From Bacillota bacterium (lineage in GTDB: Bacteria > Bacillota > Clostridia > Oscillospirales > Ruminococcaceae), in assembly GCA_023458875.1 (NCBI GenBank), contig JAEWXO010000003.1:1-64000 (forward strand): a DNA stretch of 64,000 nucleotides, written 5' to 3'. The notes under the pieces are model-generated. The model had not been told where the DNA came from, ran no database searches, and worked only from the letters and a program-made list of their open reading frames with translations. Each line of letters starts with the position of its first letter. Position 1 is the stretch's first letter. A program made the position numbers and the translations under genes. Of the stretch, positions 1-8,669 are shown one piece after another.

Positions 1-2
1 CT

Positions 3-131
3 TCATTTGAAAAGTTCCACAGATACAATGAAAAGGTAGTTTCACATCTGAGAACAAATGTTGCAGAAGCAAGAGACGTACTTGACGAGGCTTTAAGAGG
101 AAATGCTTCAAATCTCAGACGTACAATCTAA
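3..131 (+). CDS. C-terminal end of an unidentified protein (partial)
   Basis: The window opens inside a reading frame that runs 42 codons to a TAA at 129-131. The visible tail is charged and probably helical (RDVLDEALRGNASNLRRTI at the end). No motif identifies it. It is followed at once by a strong terminator and lies upstream of a lipoprotein and a WXG100 gene, so it could belong to a type VII secretion or surface locus, but that is context only. Confidence 0.5.
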   Translation, partial: SFEKFHRYNEKVVSHLRTNVAEARDVLDEALRGNASNLRRTI

Positions 132-152
132 TATACAATAAACATTAAAAAC

Positions 153-187
153 AAATCCTGTTCTCAGACAGAGCAGGATTTATTTTT
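153..187 (+). terminator. Rho-independent terminator of the partial first gene
   Basis: A 12-bp stem (153-164 with 170-181, one mismatch) with a 5-nt loop is followed by an A/T-rich TATTTTT tail. It lies between the stop at 131 and the next start at 206. Confidence 0.8.
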
Positions 188-205
188 GAAAAGGGGTAAT
201 AAGTT

Positions 206-2308
206 ATGAAGAGTTATAAACGGGTTCTTAGTATTATGACCGCAGTAGTATTGCTTCTGGGGTTTGTAGTATCTGCGACTGGCTGTAGCACTCTTAAGGA
301 ATTTTTCAGTAATGAGTCAAAGCCAGATAGCAAGACAGCTGAGGAAATGGCTGCAGACGGAACAATAACAAACGCAGAATGGCTTTCAATGGTAAATGAT
401 GCGTTTGGAATGCAGGATGAACAGGCACCGGAGGATGATGTTGAAAAGGCAAAGCAGTGGGGGGTAATCGGACAGGATGAAGAAGTTGATATGGATGCCC
501 CGCTTGATAATCAGTTTGCAACAAAAACACTGATGAGAGCAACAGGATTTGTAGATACATCAGCAAGCGACCAGGATGTAATACAGTCAGCAATAGAAAA
601 GGGCGTTATAGCTCAGAATGCAGACCTTACAAATCCCCAGAACGCTATAGAGGCACTCAGTAATGCTTCAGAAGCATGGAGCAAGCAGACATTTGATTAC
701 AGTGACAATACAGCATATGCTGAGGGAGTTCAGGATTTCCGTGAACAGATTTCTGCTGATAATGTTAAAATAAACAGCTCAGGCAGTTCCGTAATAATGC
801 CTTCTGAATATGCAAAAGGACTCAGAACAGATTCAGTGTATATTCTCCCACCGGATGGGGAATATACAGAGGGACGTGCCATGAAAGCGCTTTCTGTTAC
901 AGATAATCATGACGGTACATCAACAGTAAGCAGTGTTCCGGCAGAGCTTAACGAGCTTTATTCAAAGATTGATTTTTCAGGCGGTTTTGCTCCTAATTAT
1001 GATAATATAGAAATTCTTGATGATAATGCTAATGTTACAATAGGAGATACAGCAACCGGAATGTCAGTAAGTCAGGATGATACGGCAGATATACAGCCGC
1101 TTTCACTTACAGATGATGACAGCAGTATAGAACAGATGGCAGAGCTTAAGATACCTACAATTTCAATCGAGTGTCCTATTCCGCTGAAGAGCAGTAAAGA
1201 TGGTGGAAGCAGCAGGAAAAAGGAAATTATAGTTTCTGCAAAATTCAGCGATATAAAGCTTAACACGGATGTGGATATTGATTTTGGATTTTTTAGTGGA
1301 ATAGATGTAAACAGAGTGTATATGGCTCTTGACTATAAGAAAACTATAGGCGTCAAGTATTCTACTACAGCAGAGGAATCACAGAATTTTGAAGATGCTT
1401 ATAAAGGTCTTAATGGAGAAGCTGCTGAAGCAGAGGTTCAGGTAGCAAAAATACCGTTTCAGATATGTCCTGGTCTTAATATAAGCTTTACCGCATCATT
1501 TGTTGTATCAGCAAACGGTTACATATCAGTTGAGCTTAGTGCTGATCATACAAAGGGATTTGAGTTCAAGAACGGACAGCTTCGCAGAATTAATGAATGT
1601 TCCAATAAGGACTGGGCGATAAAAGCATCAGGAAGTATCGGATTTTATTTCTCATTTGCAATTTCGCTTGATGTTGTTTTAATAAAAGAGTCTATTGTTA
1701 AACTTGACCTCAGAATCGGACCAAAGATAGAAGGTAAGTGTACAATAAGAAATGATATGACCTGTGCAGATGTGGACTTCTTCTTATCCATAACACTGTC
1801 GCTGAAGTTCCACAAACTTATAAATAAAGTGCTGGGTGAACCGAAGATACAATGGACGTTTGCGGATGCATCAAACTCACCTATGAAGGGTAATTTCCAT
1901 GTTGAATTTGTATACAAGGACGGAAAGATAAATATTGTTGACAAATGTACTCACGGAAAAGAGGAAACTACAGCAGCAACGACAACAGCAACCAGTGTTC
2001 CGGACGGAAAACTTGAACTTGATATGTCATATCTTTCTTTGAATCAGGGTGAAACAAAGAAGATTACAATTAAATCAAAGCCGTCGGGTTCTGAGATTAA
2101 ATGGTCAAGTAATCGTCCTGATATAGTAAGCGTAGACAATAACGGAAACATTACAGCTGTCGGTTCAGGCTCTGCAGTTATTACAGCCAAGACAGCAGAC
2201 GGAAAACAATTTGAAAACTGTGCTGTTAATGTACGTGCAGCATCAGGTTATCAGAAAACAAGTGAGAACAGAAATATGCAATATATAGGTAAGCTTATGA
2301 CCGCATAG
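206..2308 (+). CDS. Large secreted lipoprotein with C-terminal Ig-like (Big_2) domain
   Basis: This 700-residue protein begins with a basic n-region, a hydrophobic stretch and a lipobox ending in TGC at about residue 27, so it should be lipid-anchored outside the membrane. Residues about 45-155 form short helical repeats that weakly recall SLH modules. The middle is rich in beta-strand patterns. After a Thr/Ala linker, residues about 605-675 match a bacterial Ig-like Big_2 fold (SLNQGETKKITIKS, then VSVDNNGNITAVGSG). An AAAAGGGG ribosome site precedes the ATG. The WXG100 gene starts 13 bases after its stop, which suggests co-transcription. No enzymatic motif was seen, and the SLH resemblance is uncertain. 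Confidence 0.75.
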   Translation: MKSYKRVLSIMTAVVLLLGFVVSATGCSTLKEFFSNESKPDSKTAEEMAADGTITNAEWLSMVNDAFGMQDEQAPEDDVEKAKQWGVIGQDEEVDMDAPLDNQFATKTLMRATGFVDTSASDQDVIQSAIEKGVIAQNADLTNPQNAIEALSNASEAWSKQTFDYSDNTAYAEGVQDFREQISADNVKINSSGSSVIMPSEYAKGLRTDSVYILPPDGEYTEGRAMKALSVTDNHDGTSTVSSVPAELNELYSKIDFSGGFAPNYDNIEILDDNANVTIGDTATGMSVSQDDTADIQPLSLTDDDSSIEQMAELKIPTISIECPIPLKSSKDGGSSRKKEIIVSAKFSDIKLNTDVDIDFGFFSGIDVNRVYMALDYKKTIGVKYSTTAEESQNFEDAYKGLNGEAAEAEVQVAKIPFQICPGLNISFTASFVVSANGYISVELSADHTKGFEFKNGQLRRINECSNKDWAIKASGSIGFYFSFAISLDVVLIKESIVKLDLRIGPKIEGKCTIRNDMTCADVDFFLSITLSLKFHKLINKVLGEPKIQWTFADASNSPMKGNFHVEFVYKDGKINIVDKCTHGKEETTAATTTATSVPDGKLELDMSYLSLNQGETKKITIKSKPSGSEIKWSSNRPDIVSVDNNGNITAVGSGSAVITAKTADGKQFENCAVNVRAASGYQKTSENRNMQYIGKLMTA

Positions 2309-2321
2309 GGAGTTGTTTATT

Positions 2322-2624
2322 ATGAGTATAAGAAGAGCGGATATTGAAGAGCTGCGTGCTGCAGCACGAAGAGTAGCTGCAATAGCAGAGGACTATTCTT
2401 CAGAGTATACATCTATGTATAGTGTTATAGAAGATAATCTAAGATATGTATGGGTTGGCCCTGACAGTGATTCATTTGTTGAGAACGTCGAGGGAGTAAA
2501 ATACAAATTCAAGAATATGTATGATACTATGAAGTCATATGAGCGATTCCTTTATGATGTAGCACAGAAATACGAAGAGCAGGCAAGACAGATGGAAGAA
2601 GAATCAAAAAATATTTCATTCTGA
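2322..2624 (+). CDS. WXG100 family (ESAT-6-like) protein
   Basis: This is a small all-helical protein of 100 residues with the family hallmark W-x-G (WVG, around residue 47) in the turn between two long helices. Its size is exactly that of WXG100 proteins, which are exported by type VII (Ess/Yuk) systems as helical hairpin dimers. I place the start at ATG 2322, nine bases after an AGGGAG site. An upstream in-frame TTG at 2313 abuts that site too closely. It lies 13 bases behind the lipoprotein gene and is followed by a terminator. No EssC or other secretion machinery gene is visible in this window. Confidence 0.85.
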   Translation: MSIRRADIEELRAAARRVAAIAEDYSSEYTSMYSVIEDNLRYVWVGPDSDSFVENVEGVKYKFKNMYDTMKSYERFLYDVAQKYEEQARQMEEESKNISF

Positions 2625-2634
2625 TAAAATAAGA

Positions 2635-2670
2635 AATGAGCAGGTTTTATCACAGCCTGCTCATTTTTTA
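2635..2670 (+). terminator. Terminator between the convergent WXG100 and clpB genes
   Basis: A perfect 10-bp stem (2635-2644 with 2656-2665) runs into six T residues on the plus strand. On the minus strand the arm is followed by a weaker T-rich tract, so it may also stop clpB transcripts. Confidence 0.85.
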
Positions 2671-2679
2671 ATATTTATT

Positions 2680-5280
2680 TTATTTTTGAAAGCAGAAAAA
2701 ATCATTATCCTTTATATCAACGACAAGCTCTGTTCCCGGTTCAAGGTCTGTTGATATAATGGTTTTTGCAAGAAGTGTTTCAACTGTCCGCTGAATATAT
2801 CTCTTTAACGGTCTTGCGCCGAAGTTAGGATCAAATCCGTCTTCAATGATAAATGCTTTAGCATGATCGGTTACCGTAATAGTAAGCTGTTTGTCACTAA
2901 GACGTTTCTGCAGGTCAGAAAGCATCAGGTCTACAATGTGGATTATCTGTTCCTTCATAAGAGGCTTGTAGTAGACAATTTCATCAAGTCTGTTAAGAAA
3001 CTCAGGTCTGAAGCTTTGCTTCAGGAGTCTGTCAACATGACTGCGCGCTTCTTCTGTTATTTCTCCGTCCTTTATGCCATCAAGAATATAATTTGAACCA
3101 AGATTTGACGTTAAAATAATAATGGTATTTTTGAAATCAACTGTTCGTCCCTGAGAATCTGTGATACGGCCGTCGTCAAGAACCTGAAGGAGTGTGTTGA
3201 ATACATCAGGATGTGCTTTTTCAACCTCATCAAAAAGAACTACTGAATACGGTTTTCTGCGTACAGCCTCTGTCAGCTGTCCGCCTTCTTCATAACCGAC
3301 ATATCCCGGAGGAGCTCCTATAAGTCTGCTGACAGCATGTTTTTCCATATATTCGCTCATGTCGATTCTGACAATATTGTGCTCATCATCGAAAAGACAC
3401 TGTGCAAGTGCTTTGGCAAGCTCTGTTTTACCGACACCTGTAGGGCCTAGGAACAGGAACGAACCAAGTGGCTGGTCAGGATTCTGAATTCCTGCACGTG
3501 AGCGGAGAATTGCCTCGGATACCTTCTTTACAGCTTCACCCTGACCTATTACACGTTTATGGAGTGTATCTTCCATATGAAGAAGCTTTTCTCTTTCACT
3601 TTCCATAAGCTTTGAAACAGGAATACCTGTCCAGCGGCCGATGATTTTTGCAATTTCTTCTTCTGTAACCTTGTTTCTGAGAAGTGATTTCTCACTCTTT
3701 GCTTCTTCTGCAATTTTTTCTTCCTCTTCGATCTGCTTCTGAAGATTAGGAAGCTTTCCGTATTTTAATTCAGCAGCCTTGCTCAGATCATATTCACGTT
3801 CGGCCTTTTCTATTTCGCCGTTTACGTATTCAAGTTCTTCGCGTAGCTTCTTTACACGTGAAATTGCAAATTTTTCGTTTTCCCATTGTGCCTTCATTCC
3901 GCCGAATTTGTCTCTTAGATCTGCTATTTCCTTCTGAATTTCTTTCAGATGTTCTTTTGAAAGCTTGTCGTCTTCTTTTTTAAGTGCCGTTTCTTCTATT
4001 TCAAGACGCATTATTTGTCTTGAAATTTCATCGAGCTCTGTAGGCATCGAGTCTATTTCTGTTCTTATCATGGCACAGGCTTCATCTACCAGGTCAATAG
4101 CCTTATCAGGAAGAAATCTGTCGGTAATATATCTGTTTGAAAGAACAGCCGCTGAAATCATAGCCTGATCCTGAATTCTTACTCCGTGAAATACCTCATA
4201 CCGTTCTTTTAAACCTCTGAGAATAGAGATTGTATCCTCAACTGTCGGTTCATTTACAAGGACAGGTTGGAATCTTCTTTCAAGTGCTTTGTCCTTTTCT
4301 ATATACTTTCTGTATTCGTTAAGTGTCGTTGCACCTATACAGTCTATTTCTCCTCTTGCAAGCATAGGCTTCAGGAGATTTCCGGCGTCCATTGCACCGT
4401 CGGATTTTCCGGCACCGACTATGTTGTGGATCTCATCTATAAATAATATTATTTTCCCATCGGAGCTTTTTATTTCTTTAAGTACAGCCTTGAATCTTTC
4501 TTCAAATTCGCCTCTGTATTTTGCTCCGGCAACAAGTGAGCCCATATCAAGTGAAAAGATATGCCTGTCCTTAAGACTTGTAGGTACGTCTCCGCGGATT
4601 ATTCTGAGTGCGAGTCCTTCTGCTATGGCAGTTTTTCCGACACCTGGTTCGCCTATTACAACAGGGTTGTTTTTAGTTTTCCGTGAAAGTATACGGATTA
4701 TATTTCTTATTTCATTGTCACGGCCTATCACCGGGTCAAGCTTGTTGTTTCGTGCAAGCTCAGTCAGATCCTGACCGTATTTTACGAGAACATCATAGGT
4801 TTCTTCGGGATTCTGACTTGTTACCTTTGTATTTCCTCTTACAGATGCGAGTGTTGTCATAAATATAAGCTTTTCAAGACCATACTGCTTGAAAATTTTC
4901 ATCATTGAAGCGTTGGGCATTTCGAGGAGTGCAATAACAATATGTTCAACCGAAACAAATTCATCGGACATCCGTTTTGCCTGCTCTTCAGCTTCAACAA
5001 GTGCCATATCAACACTTTGTGTCAGATAAACCGTATCCGGGTTACGTCCTGAACCTGATACCCGGGGAAGGCCTTTAATAAGATCCTCTACGCTTGCTGT
5101 AAGCTGCTCAACAGGAATTGACATTTTCTTCAGCAACTGTTTAATCAGACCGTTGTCCTGCTTTAAAAGTGCAAGAAAAAGGTGTTCCTGTTCGATATTC
5201 ATGTTTTGGTTAGCAATTGCAATACTCTGGGCATCCTGTATTGCTTCAAGAGATTTTTGCGTGAATTTCTGTGCGTTCAT
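2680..5280 (-). CDS. clpB: ATP-dependent disaggregase ClpB
   Basis: This is a full-length 866-residue Hsp100 chaperone that threads aggregated proteins through a hexameric pore together with DnaK. The order is Clp N-domain (about 1-145), first AAA+ module with Walker A GEPGVGKT near residue 205 and Walker B ILFIDEIH, a long coiled-coil middle domain (about 410-525), then a second AAA+ module with GPTGVGKT near 605 and a D2-small C-terminus. The middle domain distinguishes it from ClpA and ClpC. ATG 5280 is preceded by AAAGGGA. A strong sigma-A-type promoter lies 45 bases upstream. I saw no convincing CIRCE or CtsR operator in it. Confidence 0.97.
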   Translation of the reverse strand: MNAQKFTQKSLEAIQDAQSIAIANQNMNIEQEHLFLALLKQDNGLIKQLLKKMSIPVEQLTASVEDLIKGLPRVSGSGRNPDTVYLTQSVDMALVEAEEQAKRMSDEFVSVEHIVIALLEMPNASMMKIFKQYGLEKLIFMTTLASVRGNTKVTSQNPEETYDVLVKYGQDLTELARNNKLDPVIGRDNEIRNIIRILSRKTKNNPVVIGEPGVGKTAIAEGLALRIIRGDVPTSLKDRHIFSLDMGSLVAGAKYRGEFEERFKAVLKEIKSSDGKIILFIDEIHNIVGAGKSDGAMDAGNLLKPMLARGEIDCIGATTLNEYRKYIEKDKALERRFQPVLVNEPTVEDTISILRGLKERYEVFHGVRIQDQAMISAAVLSNRYITDRFLPDKAIDLVDEACAMIRTEIDSMPTELDEISRQIMRLEIEETALKKEDDKLSKEHLKEIQKEIADLRDKFGGMKAQWENEKFAISRVKKLREELEYVNGEIEKAEREYDLSKAAELKYGKLPNLQKQIEEEEKIAEEAKSEKSLLRNKVTEEEIAKIIGRWTGIPVSKLMESEREKLLHMEDTLHKRVIGQGEAVKKVSEAILRSRAGIQNPDQPLGSFLFLGPTGVGKTELAKALAQCLFDDEHNIVRIDMSEYMEKHAVSRLIGAPPGYVGYEEGGQLTEAVRRKPYSVVLFDEVEKAHPDVFNTLLQVLDDGRITDSQGRTVDFKNTIIILTSNLGSNYILDGIKDGEITEEARSHVDRLLKQSFRPEFLNRLDEIVYYKPLMKEQIIHIVDLMLSDLQKRLSDKQLTITVTDHAKAFIIEDGFDPNFGARPLKRYIQRTVETLLAKTIISTDLEPGTELVVDIKDNDFFCFQK

Positions 5281-5324
5281 AACTTACAGTCCCTTTCTTA
5301 AGAAAATATTTATAGTTTATTCAT

Positions 5325-5352
5325 ATTATAGCACTGATTTAATAAAAGTCAA
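5325..5352 (-). promoter_or_regulatory. Sigma-A promoter of clpB
   Basis: Read on the minus strand: TTGACT (5352-5347), 16-base spacer, TATAAT (5330-5325). Transcription would start about 35 bases before the clpB ATG. Confidence 0.8.
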
Positions 5353-5527
5353 TACAAAAATATCTTAAATAACAGTGGTTTTTCTTATTTATATAATTTT
5401 ATATAAATATTTTTTATAGAAATAAATAACTGTCAGCTGCTGGTGCTGAAATCAGATGACTTTGATAATATGTACCTTTGGGTTATTATGAACCTGGGTG
5501 CTGTAAAATATATGCGACAAAATATAT

Positions 5528-8071
5528 TTATAGGCATGGGTCTGAATTATCTTCTTTTTCTGCATCTACCAGTTCCGGCTGGATATGAAGCGTTATATCA
5601 TTTGTAACACATATCTGAACAGGTTTATCAATTCCGCTTAATGAAGAAACAGAGACGTAACTCTGTGCCCATATTATTCTTCCGTCATAGCGTATTATAC
5701 GATATGTACAGCTGAACCGTTCATGTCTGGTAGTTGCCTTTAGTGCATGTTCTATTATAGATTGTCTGTCATCAGGATGAATAAAGTCAAAAAAGAGTAA
5801 TTGTTCATGCTCGAACTGTTCTTTGCTGCAGCCAAGCATTTCGTAATATTTATCATTGGCAAATATAAAACTCATTGTTTTTTCATCATCAATTGTAACA
5901 ACGGTTACAGCAATGTTTATATTTTCCATGATAAGTCTGAGCCGCTCAAGAGCTTCATTTTTTTGCTGTTCAGCTTCGAATTGTGCCGTTATATCTTCAT
6001 TTGTACAGTATATAAGATGTCTTTTTCCTGCTGATGCTATGCGTCTTAATGTAGATCTTATATACATTGTCTTTGATTTTCCAGGAAGATTTATATACTT
6101 ATACTCTCCTGATACTTCCTCTTTTGTAGTGATTGCCGTTTTGAATGCATTATGCATTTTAGTTCTGCTTTCATCATAAAGATGGCTGCGCAATGCTGTT
6201 TTAAATGCATATTCCATGTTAAGGCCGCTGTCATTTATCATTTTTACATATTTATCATTTGCCCTTAAAAGTTCTATTGCTCCGGTGTTTTCTACATACT
6301 CAAAAACACATGCGCTGCCGACATATGTGTTGAATATAAGGGTCTCTATTGATTTAGGATTCCAGAATGAATCATTATTAAGAGTCATTACTGTTTCAAG
6401 CGTAAGCATTTTTTCTTCCTTGACTATTTTTCTGGCTATAGTTTCATATTCGGAATAAGGCATAGGCATTGCATAAAAATATCCCTGGACATAATTGCAT
6501 CCTATTGATTTAAGGAAATCAGCCTGTTCAGCTGTTTCTACTCCTTCAGCTATTACTGATACACCAAGCCATTTTGTCATCCTGATAATTGATTCAAGGA
6601 TATTGCCACCCCGTTCTGTATTATCGCTGTTTTCAAGGAAGCGCATATCAAGCTTTACTACCTGAGCCATAACATCTTTTAATGTGTTCAGAGATGAGTA
6701 TCCGCTTCCGAAGTCATCAATTTCAACTGTAAAGCCAAGTGCAATAAATTCAGAAACAACCTTTATTATATGCTCGGTTGATTTTGAAAATGCTGATTCT
6801 GTTATTTCAAGACGGAGCAGGTCTACTGGGATATTATACCTGTTGATTATATTTTTTACTGTATCGATAACATCATCACAGAAAATATCATATCTTGAAA
6901 TGTTTACAGATACAGGAAGGGGAGAGCGGCCTTCATCGAGCCATTTTCTTAAAAGAATGCAGGTCTGTTCCCATATATATTTATCGAGTGAATATATAAA
7001 TCCGTTTCGTTCAAATACTGGGATAAATTCTATCGGTGAAATAAGCCCTTTTTTAGGGTGGCGCCATCTTGCAAGGGCTTCTGCACCTATGAGTGCACCT
7101 GTAGAATGATTGTACTGAGGCTGGAACCAGACTTCAAAGTTATGGTTTTTAAGCGCAATATCCATTTCACTTGTTATTTCCTGTTCGTCAAGAACCTTTT
7201 TCCTCATTGATTCATCATAATATGCTACCTTTATACCGTATTGTTTTTTTATTGAGGCCATTGCGAGAGCAGCTCTGTCGTACATCGCACTAGGAGAAAG
7301 CGAAAGATCATCTATAACATAACGACCGATACTGAATGATATAGGGAGAATGTAATCTACCGGAACAGAAAGAAGTCTGTGTATCCTATTAATCGCTTCA
7401 GTTGATGAAAATGTTGATGGGTATAATGCTGCAAAATTATCTGCCATTATACGGCACACTATTCCCCTTGAAGGAATAACATATCTTTTTAAAATAGCAG
7501 CAATATTTTTCAGTATAGTATCTCCTGTATGAGTACCGTACTGGTCATTTATAACCTTAAAATTATCTATATCAAAACAAACCATTGTATAAAATCCCGG
7601 TTTTTCCGCGGCAATCATTCCTTCAGCAATCTTAAAAAATGCTCTTCGGCTGAAAAGGCCTGTCAGACCGTCTTCCATTGTTGCGACTGAGGAATTAAAT
7701 ACATCTACTATATTTGTTATTCTCTTTTTTGTTATTAAAGGCGGATATGGCCGTATAATGATATCGGATGCACCCGTTGAAAGAATTTCCTGCTGTATAT
7801 CTGTTCCGATATCTTCTGCTGTAACAATAAACGGAACCTTAAAAAACTTGTTGGAATTTGCCAGCGTATCAAGAATTTTGCCTGGGTTTTTTCTGTATAA
7901 AGAAATATCTATTATTATAGCTGAAACATCAATATATTTCATTAAAGTTCTGGTGAGATCTTCTTCATTTTTAGCTTCAACTATAATATAGTCATCTTCA
8001 AATAGATTTTTCAGGTTTGTACGATTAATCTCATTGCTGTCCGCTATCAGCAGTTTGCTCTTTTTCTGCAT
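5528..8071 (-). CDS. c-di-GMP phosphodiesterase: REC-like, degenerate GGDEF, EAL, two PAS
   Basis: This 847-residue cytoplasmic protein has a receiver-like domain (about 1-115), GGDEF (about 135-290), EAL (about 295-545) and two PAS-like domains at the C-terminus. The receiver has an Asp in IIIDIS but an Arg (RPYPP) where the conserved Lys of KP is expected. The GGDEF signature reads ADNFA, so cyclase activity is unlikely. The EAL domain looks intact: EALAR, ITES, IDDFGSGYSS, VKLD, IAEGVE and QGYFYAMP are all present. I infer hydrolysis of c-di-GMP, with the GGDEF and PAS parts as sensors. Placing PAS after EAL is unusual. A run of eight G residues upstream of the ATG serves as a strong ribosome site. 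Confidence 0.9.
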   Translation of the reverse strand: MQKKSKLLIADSNEINRTNLKNLFEDDYIIVEAKNEEDLTRTLMKYIDVSAIIIDISLYRKNPGKILDTLANSNKFFKVPFIVTAEDIGTDIQQEILSTGASDIIIRPYPPLITKKRITNIVDVFNSSVATMEDGLTGLFSRRAFFKIAEGMIAAEKPGFYTMVCFDIDNFKVINDQYGTHTGDTILKNIAAILKRYVIPSRGIVCRIMADNFAALYPSTFSSTEAINRIHRLLSVPVDYILPISFSIGRYVIDDLSLSPSAMYDRAALAMASIKKQYGIKVAYYDESMRKKVLDEQEITSEMDIALKNHNFEVWFQPQYNHSTGALIGAEALARWRHPKKGLISPIEFIPVFERNGFIYSLDKYIWEQTCILLRKWLDEGRSPLPVSVNISRYDIFCDDVIDTVKNIINRYNIPVDLLRLEITESAFSKSTEHIIKVVSEFIALGFTVEIDDFGSGYSSLNTLKDVMAQVVKLDMRFLENSDNTERGGNILESIIRMTKWLGVSVIAEGVETAEQADFLKSIGCNYVQGYFYAMPMPYSEYETIARKIVKEEKMLTLETVMTLNNDSFWNPKSIETLIFNTYVGSACVFEYVENTGAIELLRANDKYVKMINDSGLNMEYAFKTALRSHLYDESRTKMHNAFKTAITTKEEVSGEYKYINLPGKSKTMYIRSTLRRIASAGKRHLIYCTNEDITAQFEAEQQKNEALERLRLIMENINIAVTVVTIDDEKTMSFIFANDKYYEMLGCSKEQFEHEQLLFFDFIHPDDRQSIIEHALKATTRHERFSCTYRIIRYDGRIIWAQSYVSVSSLSGIDKPVQICVTNDITLHIQPELVDAEKEDNSDPCL

Positions 8072-8227
8072 ATTTTATCCCCCCCCAAAAAATAAAAGAT
8101 ACATACAAAATAATAAAAACAAAAAATCCTCTGTCTGTAACTTTGCTTATATTACTTATAGGCCATTTATAAAAAATTAAACCGAACGTTTTTACTGAGT
8201 TGTATTATCCCTATGATAAAATAATAT

Positions 8228-8248
8228 ATTTTATTTTATTTTATTTTA
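8228..8248. repeat. Short ATTTT tandem repeat
   Basis: Four ATTTT units plus one base lie about 150 bp upstream of the phosphodiesterase start, in an A/T-rich stretch. The rest of 8072-8430 shows no gene. A change in unit number could affect spacing of promoter elements, but no promoter is placed here with confidence. Confidence 0.6.
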
Positions 8249-8430
8249 TCATATAAGCATGAATTTTACAATAGATATTTTTATAAAAACGAAAAGAATA
8301 TGTCGCTTTTACATATTTAGTGCAAAAATATGCCTATAAACTAGATAAAATATAAAGCAAATAAATTTTTCATAGCGAAATATCAGAATTGCTTTGTTAA
8401 AATGGTCCAAAAATATATCTGATTCACGAA

Positions 8431-8575
8431 ATTATGTTAATATTCAGCCAGTACGATTAATTTATTAATTTGTGCCGGGATTTCGACTTAAGCGGTGCCG
8501 ACCGGGCTTTCCGGTTGCCCTGGACCTTCGGACATATATCCCTACCTTACACATATGGCTGAATAGTAATAAAAT
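8431..8575 (+). repeat. Interspersed multi-hairpin repeat, copy 1
   Basis: The copy is bounded by imperfect inverted ends (AATATTCAGCC at 8439-8449 and GGCTGAATAGTAAT at 8557-8570). The core at 8471-8550 contains TTTCGAC, then ACCGGGCTTTCCGGT, which folds as a hairpin, then GGACCTTCGGACATATATCC. The same core occurs at 11.75 kb on this strand and at 57.9 and 62.6 kb on the other strand, with a broken copy at 56.2-56.4 kb. It sits in a 600-bp gap between divergent genes. Confidence 0.85.
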
Positions 8576-8627
8576 TATATATTGGCAGATTGAGATAAAA
8601 TTGTTTATAGAAAAAAGAAATTATGTA

Positions 8628-8636
8628 TGGTATAAT
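8628..8636 (+). promoter_or_regulatory. Extended -10 promoter for the pectinesterase gene
   Basis: TGG-TATAAT ends 33 bases before the TTG start. No good -35 is visible; the TGn extension may compensate. Confidence 0.45.
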
Positions 8637-8669
8637 AAAAAAGTAAATTAATTGTAAGGGGGAATAATT

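Noticed and set aside
4289..4774. A 161-codon open frame on the plus strand opposite clpB
   Set aside because: It is the antisense shadow of a highly conserved gene, has no ribosome site and a low-complexity Ser-rich sequence.
5281..5330. CIRCE-like half site (GCACTGA) in the clpB promoter
   Set aside because: No matching inverted half at nine bases; CIRCE requires both.
5391..5414. AT-only palindrome between clpB and the phosphodiesterase gene
   Set aside because: Composed only of A and T in an AT-rich gap, with no gene upstream on the matching strand; it could be chance.
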